From NCBI RefSeq assembly GCF_014645815.1, contig NZ_BMML01000023.1, positions 124,001-188,000 on the forward strand: DNA of 64,000 nucleotides, in the 5' to 3' direction. Source of the DNA: Streptomyces fuscichromogenes (lineage in GTDB: Bacteria > Actinomycetota > Actinomycetes > Streptomycetales > Streptomycetaceae). Below the pieces are notes generated by a model that ran no database searches, was not told where the DNA came from, and saw nothing but the letters and a program-made list of their open reading frames with translations. Of this stretch, positions 23,875-32,436 are shown in pieces (position 1 is the stretch's first letter; every line of letters starts with the position of its first letter). Both the position numbers and the translations under genes were made by a program.

Positions 23875-24558
23875 ATGCCCATGCGAGTACTTGTGATAGA
23901 CGACGACGCCCGTCTCGTGGCCCTTCTGCAGCGGGGACTACGTGCCGAGGGCTACGCGGTGGACGCCGCCCACGACGGCCTGGAAGGCATCGAACGAGCG
24001 GCGGCGGAGGCGTACGACGTCATCATCCTGGACGTCATGATGCCGCGGATGAACGGTTACCAGGTCTGTGCGCACCTGCGGTCCACCGGTGACCGCACAC
24101 CGATCCTCATGCTGTCGGCGAAGGACGGCGACTACGACCAGGCCGAGGGGCTGGAGACCGGAGCGGACGACTACCTGATCAAGCCGTTCTCCTTCGTGGT
24201 GCTGGGTGCCAGACTGCTCGCGCTGCTGCGCCGCAGCCGGCCCGAGGTACGGGCCGTTCAGCACCTGGGCGATCTGGAGATAGACCGCGCGGCCCGGCGC
24301 TGCCGTCGCGCGGGCACCGAAGTCCCGCTGACCGGGCGCGAGTTCGCGGTACTCGCCTGTCTGGCCGAGCGCCCGGACACCGCCGTGCACAAGACGGCCG
24401 TCCTCGACGCCGTCTGGGACAGCGCGGATCGACGCGGTGCGAACCTCGTGGAGGTCTACGTCAGCGCGCTCCGCCGGAAGATCGATCGCCCCTTCGGCCG
24501 GGCGAGCATCGAGACTGTCGCGGGCGGCAGTTACCGGCTGCGCTCCGACGGTGCCTGA
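23875..24558 (+). CDS. OmpR-family response regulator
   Basis: The 227-residue protein has a receiver domain (acidic triad from VIDDD at residues 9-11, phospho-acceptor Asp53 in IILDVMMPRMNG, Lys in LIKPFS) and a C-terminal winged helix (EVPLTGREFAVLACLAERP ... VEVYVSALRRKI). AGGA precedes ATG 23875; a second ATG six bases on is also possible. The histidine kinase gene starts inside its stop region with an 8-base overlap. Likely targets are its own operon and the His-rich peptide. Confidence 0.9.
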   Translation: MPMRVLVIDDDARLVALLQRGLRAEGYAVDAAHDGLEGIERAAAEAYDVIILDVMMPRMNGYQVCAHLRSTGDRTPILMLSAKDGDYDQAEGLETGADDYLIKPFSFVVLGARLLALLRRSRPEVRAVQHLGDLEIDRAARRCRRAGTEVPLTGREFAVLACLAERPDTAVHKTAVLDAVWDSADRRGANLVEVYVSALRRKIDRPFGRASIETVAGGSYRLRSDGA

Positions 24559-25948
24559 GCCGGGCCGGCGCCGTACGGGGCTGCTGCCCCGCACGGTGCG
24601 CGGCCGGACCACCGCGGCGCTGGTCTTCCTGACCATGGTCGCGGTGACGGTGTCGGCCGCCGTCCTCCTGTTCTTCGTCCATGCCGGTCTCGCCGGCTCG
24701 GCGCGGCAAGCCGCCGACAGACAACTCCGCGTCGCCGAGCGCGAGTTGCGGCAAGGTGCCAGCGTCGAGACGGTCAGACACGACGCCCCCGACGTCAGCC
24801 TGAGCCTCGTACCGGAAGGACAGGTCGTCCCCGGCCCCTCCGCGCGGCCGACACCGGCCGGTCCGAACAGCGGCAGGGTGACGGTGCGGACGGACACGGG
24901 TGTCTACACGATCGAGGCCGATCCCCGGCTCACGTCCACCCGCACGGTGATCGGTTCCATCGCCTGGGCCCTGGTCCTCGCGGCTGTCCTCCAGCTGGTG
25001 TTCATGGCCGGGCTGATCTGGTACGCCCTGGGCCGGGTCCTCCGTCCGGTGGAATCCCTCCGCACCGAGTTCGCCAAGATCACCGCCGGCCGCCTCGACC
25101 ACCGGGTACCGGTGCGGTCGTCGGACGACGAAGTCGCCCTGCTGGCCGCGACGATGAACACCGGCCTGGATCAGTTGCAGCGGGCCGTGAACCGGCTGGA
25201 GACCTTCACGTCGGACGCGTCACACGAGTTGCGCGGACCGCTCACGACGCTGCGCGCCCGGCTGGAGATCGCCAGAATGCTTCCGGAGCAGACCGACTGG
25301 CCGGACATCGTCGACGAGTCGCTCGCCGATGTCACCCGCCTGGAGGAGATCGTCCACGACCTGCTGTTCCTGGCCCGCCTGGACGCCCATCAGCCGTTGA
25401 AGGGGGAGCCGATCCCGTTCACCGAGTTCGTCCGCGACGTCATCGGTGACCTCTACGCCGACCAGCCGGTCTCGTTGATCGCGGCCGCACCCGTGCCCGA
25501 CCGGCCCGACACCGTCTTCGGCGGTCCCAGCTCGCTGACCCGGGCGCTGAAGAACCTGATCGACAACGGCCTCGCCCATGCGGCCGGAGACGTACAGGTC
25601 GAAGTCCTCGTCGGTGACGACCAGGTGGTCGTCGAGGTCCGCGACGACGGCCCCGGCATTCCGGAAGAGGCCCGCGAGCGCGTCTTCGACCGCTTCGTAC
25701 GCCTGGACGACGCCCGGACGGCCAGGAGCGGCGGGAGCGGTCTCGGACTGGCCATCGCTCGCGACGTGTGTGTCGCCCACGGCGGAAGTCTCTTCGCACG
25801 GGAGCCCTTGCCGGGCCGGACCGGCGCCCGTCTGGTGCTGGCACTGCCCACAGCGGACCCGGTCTCCCGGACCGGCCAGGAAATCATCGCCGGTCAGGAC
25901 GAGCAGGCACCGCCGCAGCAGAGCGGCGGTGCCACCGGGAACCGGTGA
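24551..25948 (+). CDS. Sensor histidine kinase
   Basis: The 465-residue membrane kinase has two transmembrane helices (near residues 20-45 and 135-160) flanking an extracytoplasmic domain of about 90 residues, a HAMP segment (RPVESLRTEFAKITAGRLDH), a dimerisation/phosphoacceptor helix with His225 (SDASHELRGPLTTLRARLE) and the ATP-binding N, G1 and G2 boxes (LIDNGLAH, VRDDGPGIP, GSGLGLAIARD). It starts at GTG 24551 overlapping the regulator gene. The signal is unknown; metal is a possibility given the neighbouring His-rich peptide. Confidence 0.9.
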   Translation: MPEPGRRRTGLLPRTVRGRTTAALVFLTMVAVTVSAAVLLFFVHAGLAGSARQAADRQLRVAERELRQGASVETVRHDAPDVSLSLVPEGQVVPGPSARPTPAGPNSGRVTVRTDTGVYTIEADPRLTSTRTVIGSIAWALVLAAVLQLVFMAGLIWYALGRVLRPVESLRTEFAKITAGRLDHRVPVRSSDDEVALLAATMNTGLDQLQRAVNRLETFTSDASHELRGPLTTLRARLEIARMLPEQTDWPDIVDESLADVTRLEEIVHDLLFLARLDAHQPLKGEPIPFTEFVRDVIGDLYADQPVSLIAAAPVPDRPDTVFGGPSSLTRALKNLIDNGLAHAAGDVQVEVLVGDDQVVVEVRDDGPGIPEEARERVFDRFVRLDDARTARSGGSGLGLAIARDVCVAHGGSLFAREPLPGRTGARLVLALPTADPVSRTGQEIIAGQDEQAPPQQSGGATGNR

Positions 25949-25957
25949 GAGGTCGGA

Positions 25958-27574
25958 TCAGCGGAGCCTCAGCGTCTTCATGGCCCGGAGGCTCAGGCTG
26001 ATGAAAGCCGCGTACCGCTGATCGTCCATGCCCAGGGACGGTGCCAGGGGGAGGATCCGCTGCGTGGCGACGGTCTGCGGCTCCGTGTAGCTGAGGATGC
26101 CCTCGCGGCCGTGCCGGCGGCCGAGCCCGGAGTCCTTCATGCCGCCCATCGGAGACCGGACGCTGCCATGGGCCGATGTGTAGCCTTCGTTGACGTTGAC
26201 GGTGCCGCTCTGCAGCCGGGCCGCGACGCGTTCGCCGCGCCGGGTGTCCTTCGTCCACACACTGGAGTTGAGGCCGTACGGCGTGGCGTTCACCCGCTCG
26301 ATCGCCTCGTCCTCGTCGGTGAAGCGGTACACCGACACGACCGGTCCGAACGTCTCCTCCGCATGCACGGCCATCGTGGGCCGCACGCCGTCCAGGATGG
26401 TGGGCTCGTAGAAGAAGGGGCCGACGTCAGGACGCGGCTTTCCCCCGGCGAGGACCGTGGCCCCCTCGGCGACGGCCTGGTCGACGTGCCGGGACACCGT
26501 GTCCAGTTGACGCGGGCCCGCCAGCGAACCCATGCCGACCCCGTAGCCCAGCGACGTACCGAGGGAGAGCGCCCGTGTGCCTCGGACGAACCGCTCCAGG
26601 AACGCGGCGGCGACCGACGCGTGCACGAAGATCCGCTCGGCCGACAGGCACAACTGACCGGCCGAGGTAAAGCACGTGCGCACCGCGCCCTCGGCCGCCT
26701 TGTCCAGGTCCGCGTCGGCCAGCACGAGCAGGGCGTTCTTGCCGCCCAGTTCGAGCGACGCGCCGACCAGACGGGCCGCCGCGCGGGCCGCGACATCCCG
26801 GCCGGTGCGGACAGAACCGGTGAACGTGACGTAGTCGGCCTGATCCACGACGGCGGACCCGACGACCCGGCCGTCACCGACGACGATCTGCCAGACGTCG
26901 GCCGGCAGCCCGGCCTCGATCAGTTGCCCGCGCGCCCACAGCGGCGTCAGGGCGCTCTGCGTGTCCGGTTTCGTCACCACGGCATTGCCGGCGACGAGAG
27001 CGGGAAGCGCGTCCCCCAGGGAGAGTTCGAGGGGGTAGTTCCAGGGCACGATCTGCCCGACCACGCCTCGTGGGTGGTGCCACTCGGTGACCTTCGTCAA
27101 CACCGGAAACGCGCCGAGGTGCCGCTGCGGCCGGAGGTACGCGGAGGCCTTGCGCCCGTAGTGCCGGGCCACCACGGCGGCCCCCTGCACTTCCTCGTGT
27201 GCGTGCAGACGGGCCTTCCCCGTCTCCACCTGGATCAGGTCCATCGCCTCGGCCTGTCGGTCCAGGAGGAGGTCATGAAATCGGAGAAGCACCGCCGCAC
27301 GCCTTCGAACCGGAAGCGAGCCCCATTCCCGCTGGGCTTCCCGTGCCCTGCGGAAGGCCTCCTCCACATCGTGCGGTCTCGACTCGGGAAGCTCCGCGAC
27401 GATCTCGCCCGTCATAGGGGTACGGCTCACGGTCCGGCCGCTGCCCTCGACACCCCGAGTGAGTCGGGACACCAGTTCAGGGGTGACCACATCGGTCGCC
27501 GTCCGGCTGCCTCGCGCCGCGACAGGGTTGCTGTCACCCGTAGCCGCATCGCCGGTTCCTGACGTGATGCTCAT
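25958..27574 (-). CDS. Aldehyde dehydrogenase, succinate-semialdehyde dehydrogenase-like
   Basis: The 538-residue NAD(P)-dependent dehydrogenase has VPWNYPLELSLGDALPALVAG (cofactor-binding), FTGSVRTGRDVA, general base Glu275 in LELGGKNALLV and nucleophile Cys309 in SAGQLCLSAERIF. The sequence resembles actinobacterial succinic-semialdehyde dehydrogenases with an extended N-terminus (about 40 residues). It would oxidise an aldehyde to the acid. Its promoter shares a twin 19-bp repeat with the MFS pair, suggesting joint control by the TetR protein at 22711. It ends 9 bases from the convergent kinase gene. Confidence 0.88.
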   Translation of the reverse strand: MSITSGTGDAATGDSNPVAARGSRTATDVVTPELVSRLTRGVEGSGRTVSRTPMTGEIVAELPESRPHDVEEAFRRAREAQREWGSLPVRRRAAVLLRFHDLLLDRQAEAMDLIQVETGKARLHAHEEVQGAAVVARHYGRKASAYLRPQRHLGAFPVLTKVTEWHHPRGVVGQIVPWNYPLELSLGDALPALVAGNAVVTKPDTQSALTPLWARGQLIEAGLPADVWQIVVGDGRVVGSAVVDQADYVTFTGSVRTGRDVAARAAARLVGASLELGGKNALLVLADADLDKAAEGAVRTCFTSAGQLCLSAERIFVHASVAAAFLERFVRGTRALSLGTSLGYGVGMGSLAGPRQLDTVSRHVDQAVAEGATVLAGGKPRPDVGPFFYEPTILDGVRPTMAVHAEETFGPVVSVYRFTDEDEAIERVNATPYGLNSSVWTKDTRRGERVAARLQSGTVNVNEGYTSAHGSVRSPMGGMKDSGLGRRHGREGILSYTEPQTVATQRILPLAPSLGMDDQRYAAFISLSLRAMKTLRLR

Positions 27575-27663
27575 CTACGCATATCCCGATCACTAGACAG
27601 AAATAGCACGCAATCCACTGCTTGCCCCGCCGGTCGAGATCGCGCGAGCAGCGGACACCCGCG

Positions 27664-27714
27664 TTCTGGACCGACCTGTCATGAACCGTATGAAATTGTG
27701 GAACGAGATGTCAA
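27664..27714 (-). promoter_or_regulatory. Aldehyde dehydrogenase promoter with the same twin 19-bp repeats
   Basis: Minus-strand TTGACA (27714-27709), an 18-base spacer and TACGGT (27690-27685) form the promoter. In plus orientation TTCTGGACCGACCTGTCAT (27664-27682) and TTGTGGAACGAGATGTCAA (27696-27714) repeat with a 32-bp period, exactly as at 22630-22680. Conservation of both elements and spacing between two loci argues for a shared regulator. Confidence 0.65.
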
Positions 27715-27999
27715 GAAATCGGATGCCACCCGCGCACCGACGACCGCCCACGGGACACCGGCCGAACTCCGGCGGAACCAGGGCGCACAGGCCGTGAAGC
27801 CGACGCTATCCGCACAAGGCGATCCCGACAGGCCTCACCGCACGGCGGCCGGCCCCACCGAGGGGACGCGCCCGACCCGCCGCCGGTACCCGCCCCCCGG
27901 ACGCGGGGTCGACCCCGAAAGACAGCCCCGGCGACCGCCCGGACGATGCGCTCGCGGCCGGCCAGGCCCTTCACGGCCGGCCCGCGGACCGCCGCACCA

Positions 28000-28077
28000 C
28001 AAAAAAGGGCTTGACAACCCATTCTTCGAGGTGTTCCCTGGAGACAGCAAAAAGGGCTCCCAAGCCCATTCTTTCGG
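28000..28077. repeat. Two A-tract hairpin repeats, 48-bp period
   Basis: CAAAAAAGGGCTTGACAACC at 28000 and CAAAAAGGGCTCCCAAGCCC at 28048 are imperfect copies, both followed by CATTCTT. Each contains a GGGCT...AGCCC-type dyad next to an A-run, which reads as a hairpin plus T-tract on the minus strand. They stand out from the GC-rich surroundings. They could be tandem terminators that stop minus-strand transcription, or operator sites for the NmrA-SDR operon. The remainder of 27715-27999 shows nothing recognisable. Confidence 0.45.
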
Positions 28078-28088
28078 AGGTGGACAGG

Positions 28089-28145
28089 ATGCCGACCCGG
28101 CCCCGCCACACGCCCGTCTTCTGCGAAGCCTCCTCGAACGGCTGA
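28089..28145 (+). CDS. Possible 18-codon upstream ORF before the NmrA gene
   Basis: ATG at 28089 follows CGGAGGTG with a 7-base gap, a better ribosome-binding site than that of the NmrA gene itself. The predicted peptide is MPTRPRHTPVFCEASSNG. It ends 57 bases before the NmrA gene. With no homology it is supported only by position and the ribosome-binding site. Confidence 0.25.
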   Translation: MPTRPRHTPVFCEASSNG

Positions 28146-28202
28146 CGCTGGAGTTACCGCCGGCTTCTCCCTGGACAACTCAGGAAACGGAGATCATCCC
28201 CC

Positions 28203-29078
28203 ATGGAACGCAACCTGCTCGTGATCGGAGCCACCGGCAAGACCGGCGGCCAGACCACCGAACTCCTGCTCCGGCGCGGACACCGCGTCCGCGCACTCGT
28301 CCGCGGCCGCGACGCACGCGCCGAGCGGCTCGCCGCCCTCGGAGCGGACATCGCGGAAGGCGACGTCCTCGACCTGGACTCCCTGTCCCAGGCGACCAAG
28401 GGGATCGACGCCCTGTACTTCACCTATCCGATCCGCCCCGGCCTGATGGACGCCACCGCGAACGTGGCCCAGGCGGCGGAGGAGAACGGGGTCCAGGCGA
28501 TCGTGAACATGTCCCAGGTGTCCGCACGCCGCCACACCGCCAGCAACGCGGCCCGCCAGCACTGGGTCGCCGAACGCGTCCTGGACCACGCCCCGGTCCC
28601 GGTCACCCACATCCGCCCGACCTTCTTCGCCCAGTGGCTGATCGACACCTGGGCGGACGGAACCGGCGAACTGCGCCTGCCGTTCGCCGACGGACGCCAC
28701 GCCCCCATCGCCGAAAGCGACCAGGCCAAGGTGATCGCGGCCGTCCTGGAGGACCCCGCCCCGCACGCCGGCCAGATCTACCCGCTCTACGGGGCCGAGG
28801 AACTCGACCACTACGAGATCGCCGAGAAGATGTCGAAGGCGCTGGACCGTGAGGTCACCTACGTGCCCGTCGAACTCGACGAGTTCGCCGCCATCCTGCG
28901 CGGGCGCGGCGCGCCCGACCACCTGATCCAGCACCTGCTCGCCGTGGCCGTCGACTACCGCAACGGCGTCTTCGCCGGCACCAACGACCTGGTCAGGACG
29001 ATCGGCGGCAGCGACCCCCTCGACGTCGAGACCTTCATCGCCCAGAACCGCGCGGCCTTCGACCTGCCCACCACCTGA
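28203..29078 (+). CDS. NmrA-family NAD(P)-binding oxidoreductase
   Basis: The 291-residue Rossmann-fold protein has the dinucleotide motif LLVIGATGKTGGQT at the N-terminus, an acidic GDVLDLDSL segment after strand 3 and IVNMSQVSARRHTASN in the active-site region. It belongs to the atypical SDR/NmrA group (quinone or aldehyde reductases, or redox sensors). GGAG lies 10 bases upstream of ATG 28203. An SDR gene follows 15 bases after its stop. The operon is divergent from the aldehyde dehydrogenase, so both may respond to the same TetR regulator. Confidence 0.85.
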   Translation: MERNLLVIGATGKTGGQTTELLLRRGHRVRALVRGRDARAERLAALGADIAEGDVLDLDSLSQATKGIDALYFTYPIRPGLMDATANVAQAAEENGVQAIVNMSQVSARRHTASNAARQHWVAERVLDHAPVPVTHIRPTFFAQWLIDTWADGTGELRLPFADGRHAPIAESDQAKVIAAVLEDPAPHAGQIYPLYGAEELDHYEIAEKMSKALDREVTYVPVELDEFAAILRGRGAPDHLIQHLLAVAVDYRNGVFAGTNDLVRTIGGSDPLDVETFIAQNRAAFDLPTT

Positions 29079-29093
29079 ACACCGGAGAAGACA

Positions 29094-29924
29094 ATGAGCG
29101 TCTGGTTCATCACCGGATCGTCCCGCGGCCTCGGCCTGGAGATCACCCGTGCCGCCCTCGCCGCAGGCCACCAAGTGGTCGCCACCGCCAGGAAGGCCGC
29201 AACCGTCGGCGAGCGGTTCCCCGACGCCGGCGACACGCTGCTAGCCGTCCCGCTGGACGTGACCGACCCGCAGAGCATCCAGGCGGCCGTCGCCGCCGCG
29301 GTCGAACGGTTCGGCCGGATCGACGTCCTGGTCAACAACGCCGGAACCGGCCTGCTCGCCGCCGTCGAGGAGTCCGACGACGCCGCGGTGCGCGCGGTGT
29401 TCGAGACCAACGTGTTCGGTCCGCTCGCCGTCCAGCGCGCCGTACTGCCGGTACTGCGCCGTCAGCGCTCCGGCCACGTGATCAACATCAGCTCGCTCGT
29501 CGGCTTCGCCACGGCGCCGGGCTGGGGCATCTACACGTCCACGAAGTTCGCCGTCGAAGGCTTCACCGAGACCCTCCACACCGAACTGGCCCCCCTGGGC
29601 ATCCATGTGACGCTGGTGGAACCGGGGTTCTTCCGCACCGACTTCCTCGACCCGGCCCACCTGCGCACCGGCCTGGACACCATCGACGACTACGCGGCCA
29701 CCGTCGGCGCGATGCGTACGGCCGCCGCGAGCCTGAACCACACCCAGCCCGGTGACCCCGCCAAGGCCGCGCGCGCCATCGTGGAGATGGCAGCCGCCCC
29801 CGAGCCGCCCCTGCGCCTGCCGCTCGGCGCCGACACCCTTCAGGCCTTCGACGCCAAACTGAGCGCCTTCCAGAAGGAGTTGGACGCCTGGCGGCACGTC
29901 GCTCTCTCCACCGACCACGACTAG
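29094..29924 (+). CDS. Short-chain dehydrogenase/reductase (SDR)
   Basis: The 276-residue classical SDR has TGSSRGLG (cofactor loop, residues 8-15), NNAG (strand 4), catalytic Ser in INISSLVG and YTSTK (Tyr/Lys) about residue 145-150. It reduces or oxidises a carbonyl/alcohol with NAD(P)H. It follows the NmrA gene by 15 bases and has its own AGAAG near the start. The pair probably detoxifies carbonyl compounds together with the divergent aldehyde dehydrogenase and the exporters. Confidence 0.88.
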   Translation: MSVWFITGSSRGLGLEITRAALAAGHQVVATARKAATVGERFPDAGDTLLAVPLDVTDPQSIQAAVAAAVERFGRIDVLVNNAGTGLLAAVEESDDAAVRAVFETNVFGPLAVQRAVLPVLRRQRSGHVINISSLVGFATAPGWGIYTSTKFAVEGFTETLHTELAPLGIHVTLVEPGFFRTDFLDPAHLRTGLDTIDDYAATVGAMRTAAASLNHTQPGDPAKAARAIVEMAAAPEPPLRLPLGADTLQAFDAKLSAFQKELDAWRHVALSTDHD

Positions 29925-29939
29925 CCCGAACCGGTCCCC

Positions 29940-29974
29940 GAAAACGGCCGAAGGCCACTCCAGAACCTCTCTGG
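29940..29974 (-). terminator. Terminator after the tRNA-Pro gene
   Basis: On the minus strand, downstream of the tRNA, two hairpins occur: CCAGA-loop-TCTGG (29974-29960) and GGCC-TTC-GGCC (29956-29946) followed by GTTTTCG. The second is a compact rho-independent terminator. Confidence 0.65.
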
Positions 29975-30003
29975 AATGACCTCTGACCTGCGACTTCGTA
30001 AAG

Positions 30004-30077
<74 letters not shown>

Positions 30078-30122
30078 CTGCGGAGTCACGCGGTTGGTTC
30101 CGCGTGATCACGCAGGTCAACA

Positions 30123-31550
30123 CTACCGCACGCGTACGGGTGCTGCCGCCGGCCGCTCCGTGACCGGGCCGGCGACGCGGCTCGCGCGGCGGACCGGGAC
30201 GAGGAGGGCGGCCGCGGCGGCGGTCAGGCAGAACAGGGCGAGCAGGGCCCAGGCGTGGGTGTAGCCGGAGGCGTACGGCAGCCCGGAGGACTGGAGCCGC
30301 CCGGTGACCAGGACGCTGGTGAGCGCGGCGCCGATGGAGCCGCCGATGGTGCGGATGTTGGCGTTCATGCCGGTCGCGGCGCCGGTCTGCTCGGGCGGCA
30401 CACTGCCGACGATGAGGTTGGCCATCGAGGCGAAGGCCAGGCCGATACCGAGACCGAACAGGCCCGCGACCACGCCGATCTGCCACTGCTGGTCGTGCCA
30501 GAGGGTCAGGAAGCCGCAGGCGACGGCGCCCAGCGCGGCTCCCGCGGTGAGCTGCGCCTTCGCGCCGACGCGGGGTTCGAGGCGGCCGCCGATGACGCCC
30601 GACAGGAACATGGCGATGAGCATCGGCAGCATGAGCAGGCCGGACTCGGTGACGGTGGCGCCGAAGCCGTAGCCGGCCGAGGCGGGGGTCTGGACGAAGC
30701 CGGGCAGGAAGGACCAGATCGCGTACATGCCGGCGCCGAAGAGAAGGGCGGCCGTGTTGGTGGTCCAGACGGCGGGCAGCCGCATCACGCGCAGGTCGAT
30801 GAGCGGGCTGGCGGAGCGCGCCTCGGTGAGCAGCCAGACGGCGAACAGGACGACGGCCGTGGCGAACAGGCCCAGCACCTTGGCCGAACCCCAGCCCCAC
30901 TGCCCGGCCTGGCTCAGCGGCAGCAGCAGCGCCACCAGCCAGGCGGAGAGCAGTCCGGCGCCGAGCCAGCTGACGCTGCCCGTGGCCCGCTTGGGCGACT
31001 CGGGGACGTACCGGGCGGCGATCAGGACGGTCAGCGCGACCACACCGACCGGGATCCAGAACAGCCAGCGGTAGTCGAGCGCCGAGACGATCGGTCCCGC
31101 GGCGACGATGCCGACGCCGCCGCCGGCCGCGATCACCGCGGACAGGTTGCTGATGCTGCCGCTGACCTCGGCCGGGGTGAACTCGTCCCGGATGATGCCG
31201 AAGGAGAGCGGGAACAGGGCGCCGCCGATGCCCTGGACGACCCGGGCGATGATCAGGACGCCGATGTTCGGCGCGAGCGCGGCGACGAGACAGCCGGCCA
31301 GGACGGCCAGCAGGACGGCGACGAGGGTGCGCTTCTTGCCGATCAGGTCGCCGACCCGGCCGAGTATCGGGGTGAAGACCGAGGCTGACAGCAGATAGGC
31401 CGTCATCACCCAGGTCGCGGTGGACTGGGAGGTGTGCAGGGCGTGCTGGACGGTCGGCAGGGCCGGCGCGACCAGCGACTGGAGCATGGAGAACACGCCG
31501 GCACCGGTCGCGAGGACCGCGAAGGTGAGGCGGGTGGACTTCCGGGGCAT
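30123..31550 (-). CDS. MFS drug exporter (DHA2-like)
   Basis: The 475-residue protein has about 14 hydrophobic segments, motif A as GRVGDLIGKKRTLVAVLLA and a helix-5 motif AAGGGVGIVAAGPIVS. ATG 31550 is used because it follows GAGAGG and the in-frame upstream extension reads as promoter DNA. The gene diverges from a TetR regulator at 31763 with two palindromes between them, the standard arrangement of a repressor and its efflux pump. Its 3' end lies 46 bases from the tRNA. Confidence 0.9.
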   Translation of the reverse strand: MPRKSTRLTFAVLATGAGVFSMLQSLVAPALPTVQHALHTSQSTATWVMTAYLLSASVFTPILGRVGDLIGKKRTLVAVLLAVLAGCLVAALAPNIGVLIIARVVQGIGGALFPLSFGIIRDEFTPAEVSGSISNLSAVIAAGGGVGIVAAGPIVSALDYRWLFWIPVGVVALTVLIAARYVPESPKRATGSVSWLGAGLLSAWLVALLLPLSQAGQWGWGSAKVLGLFATAVVLFAVWLLTEARSASPLIDLRVMRLPAVWTTNTAALLFGAGMYAIWSFLPGFVQTPASAGYGFGATVTESGLLMLPMLIAMFLSGVIGGRLEPRVGAKAQLTAGAALGAVACGFLTLWHDQQWQIGVVAGLFGLGIGLAFASMANLIVGSVPPEQTGAATGMNANIRTIGGSIGAALTSVLVTGRLQSSGLPYASGYTHAWALLALFCLTAAAAALLVPVRRASRVAGPVTERPAAAPVRVR

Positions 31551-31666
31551 GAAAGAGCCTCTCCGAAATCGGAACGGAGGGAAACGGTGCGAGAGATGTC
31601 TGCGAACGTGCGGGAAGGGCACACCGGGCCGCGTCCGGCCATGGCGGTACCGCTCCGCACTGCTAA

Positions 31667-31705
31667 AGTGGAGGTACCCCTCCACTCTACTGGAGGGAAC
31701 CCTCC
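31667..31705. promoter_or_regulatory. Two GGAGG palindromes in the MFS-TetR intergenic region
   Basis: AGTGGAGG-TACC-CCTCCACT at 31667-31686 is a perfect 8-bp inverted repeat, and GGAGGG-AA-CCCTCC at 31692-31705 a 6-bp one, centred about 22 bp apart. A third, weaker GGAG...CCTCC lies near 31721-31732. They are the likely operator of the TetR protein encoded at 31763, placed to control both directions. Confidence 0.65.
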
Positions 31706-31762
31706 GCTTCAACCGAAGTCGAGGAGCCCCTCCGGTTCATCCTTGCCACACGGGAGGCAGCA

Positions 31763-32341
31763 GTGACGGACACCCCGTTCCCGGTCAGCGGGATCGTCGC
31801 GGCCCGCAGACCGCACCGCAAGGACGCGGCCCGCAACTACGACGCGCTCATCACGGCCGCCCGCGAGGCGTTCGCCGAGCGCGGCGCGGACGTCTCCCTG
31901 GAGGACGTGGCCCGCCGTGCGGGGGTCGGCATCGGCACCCTGTACCGGAACTTCCCCACCCGCCGCGACCTCTTCGAGAGCGTCTACGCGGACGAGGTCA
32001 ACGCGCTGTGCCGGACCGCCCTGGACCTGGCCGCGCTGGAGCCGTGGGAGGCGCTGACCTCGTGGCTGGACCGTTTCACCGGCTACATGGTCACCAAGCG
32101 GGCGGTGCGCGAGGCGCTGAACGACGAGTCGGAGATCTTCCAGGCGTGCCGTGACTCGATGTACGCGGCCGGCGGCCCGCTGATGGAGCGGGCCCAGAAG
32201 GCGGGCGTGGTCCGCACCGACATGGAGATCGGCGACCTGCTCCGCATGGTCTCCGGCATCACGGCGACGGCCTTCGAGGACGACGCCCAGCGCAACCGCG
32301 TTCTCGGCATCGCCCTGGACGGGGTACGCACCGCCCGATAG
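31763..32341 (+). CDS. TetR/AcrR family transcriptional regulator
   Basis: The 192-residue protein has an N-terminal HTH with VSLEDVARRAGVGIGTLYRN followed by FPTRRDLFESVY, and a C-terminal helical domain of the SbtR-like type ending GITATAFEDDAQRNRVLGI. GGGAGG precedes the GTG at 31763. It should repress the divergent MFS exporter through the GGAGG palindromes upstream and release them on binding the exported drug. Confidence 0.88.
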   Translation: MTDTPFPVSGIVAARRPHRKDAARNYDALITAAREAFAERGADVSLEDVARRAGVGIGTLYRNFPTRRDLFESVYADEVNALCRTALDLAALEPWEALTSWLDRFTGYMVTKRAVREALNDESEIFQACRDSMYAAGGPLMERAQKAGVVRTDMEIGDLLRMVSGITATAFEDDAQRNRVLGIALDGVRTAR

Positions 32342-32365
32342 GACCGGGACCGCCGGCCTTCGACC

Positions 32366-32436
32366 GGAGTCCCGCGTCGGAGTCCCGCGTCAGAGTCCCG
32401 CGTCAGAGTCCCGCGTCAGAGTCCCGCGTCAGAGCC
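32366..32436. repeat. Tandem 13-bp repeat between convergent genes
   Basis: Five consecutive copies of (G/A)GAGTCCCGCGTC (32366-32430), the last three identical, are followed by a partial AGAGCC. The array fills the 87-bp gap between the TetR and phosphatase stops, and its last unit overlaps the phosphatase stop codon (32429-32431). It is probably a slippage-prone minisatellite that may vary between strains. Confidence 0.85.

Noticed and set aside
28011..28040. TTGACA at 28011 as the -35 box of the NmrA operon
   Set aside because: No plausible -10 hexamer is found 16-19 bases downstream, and the TTGACA is part of the repeated hairpin.
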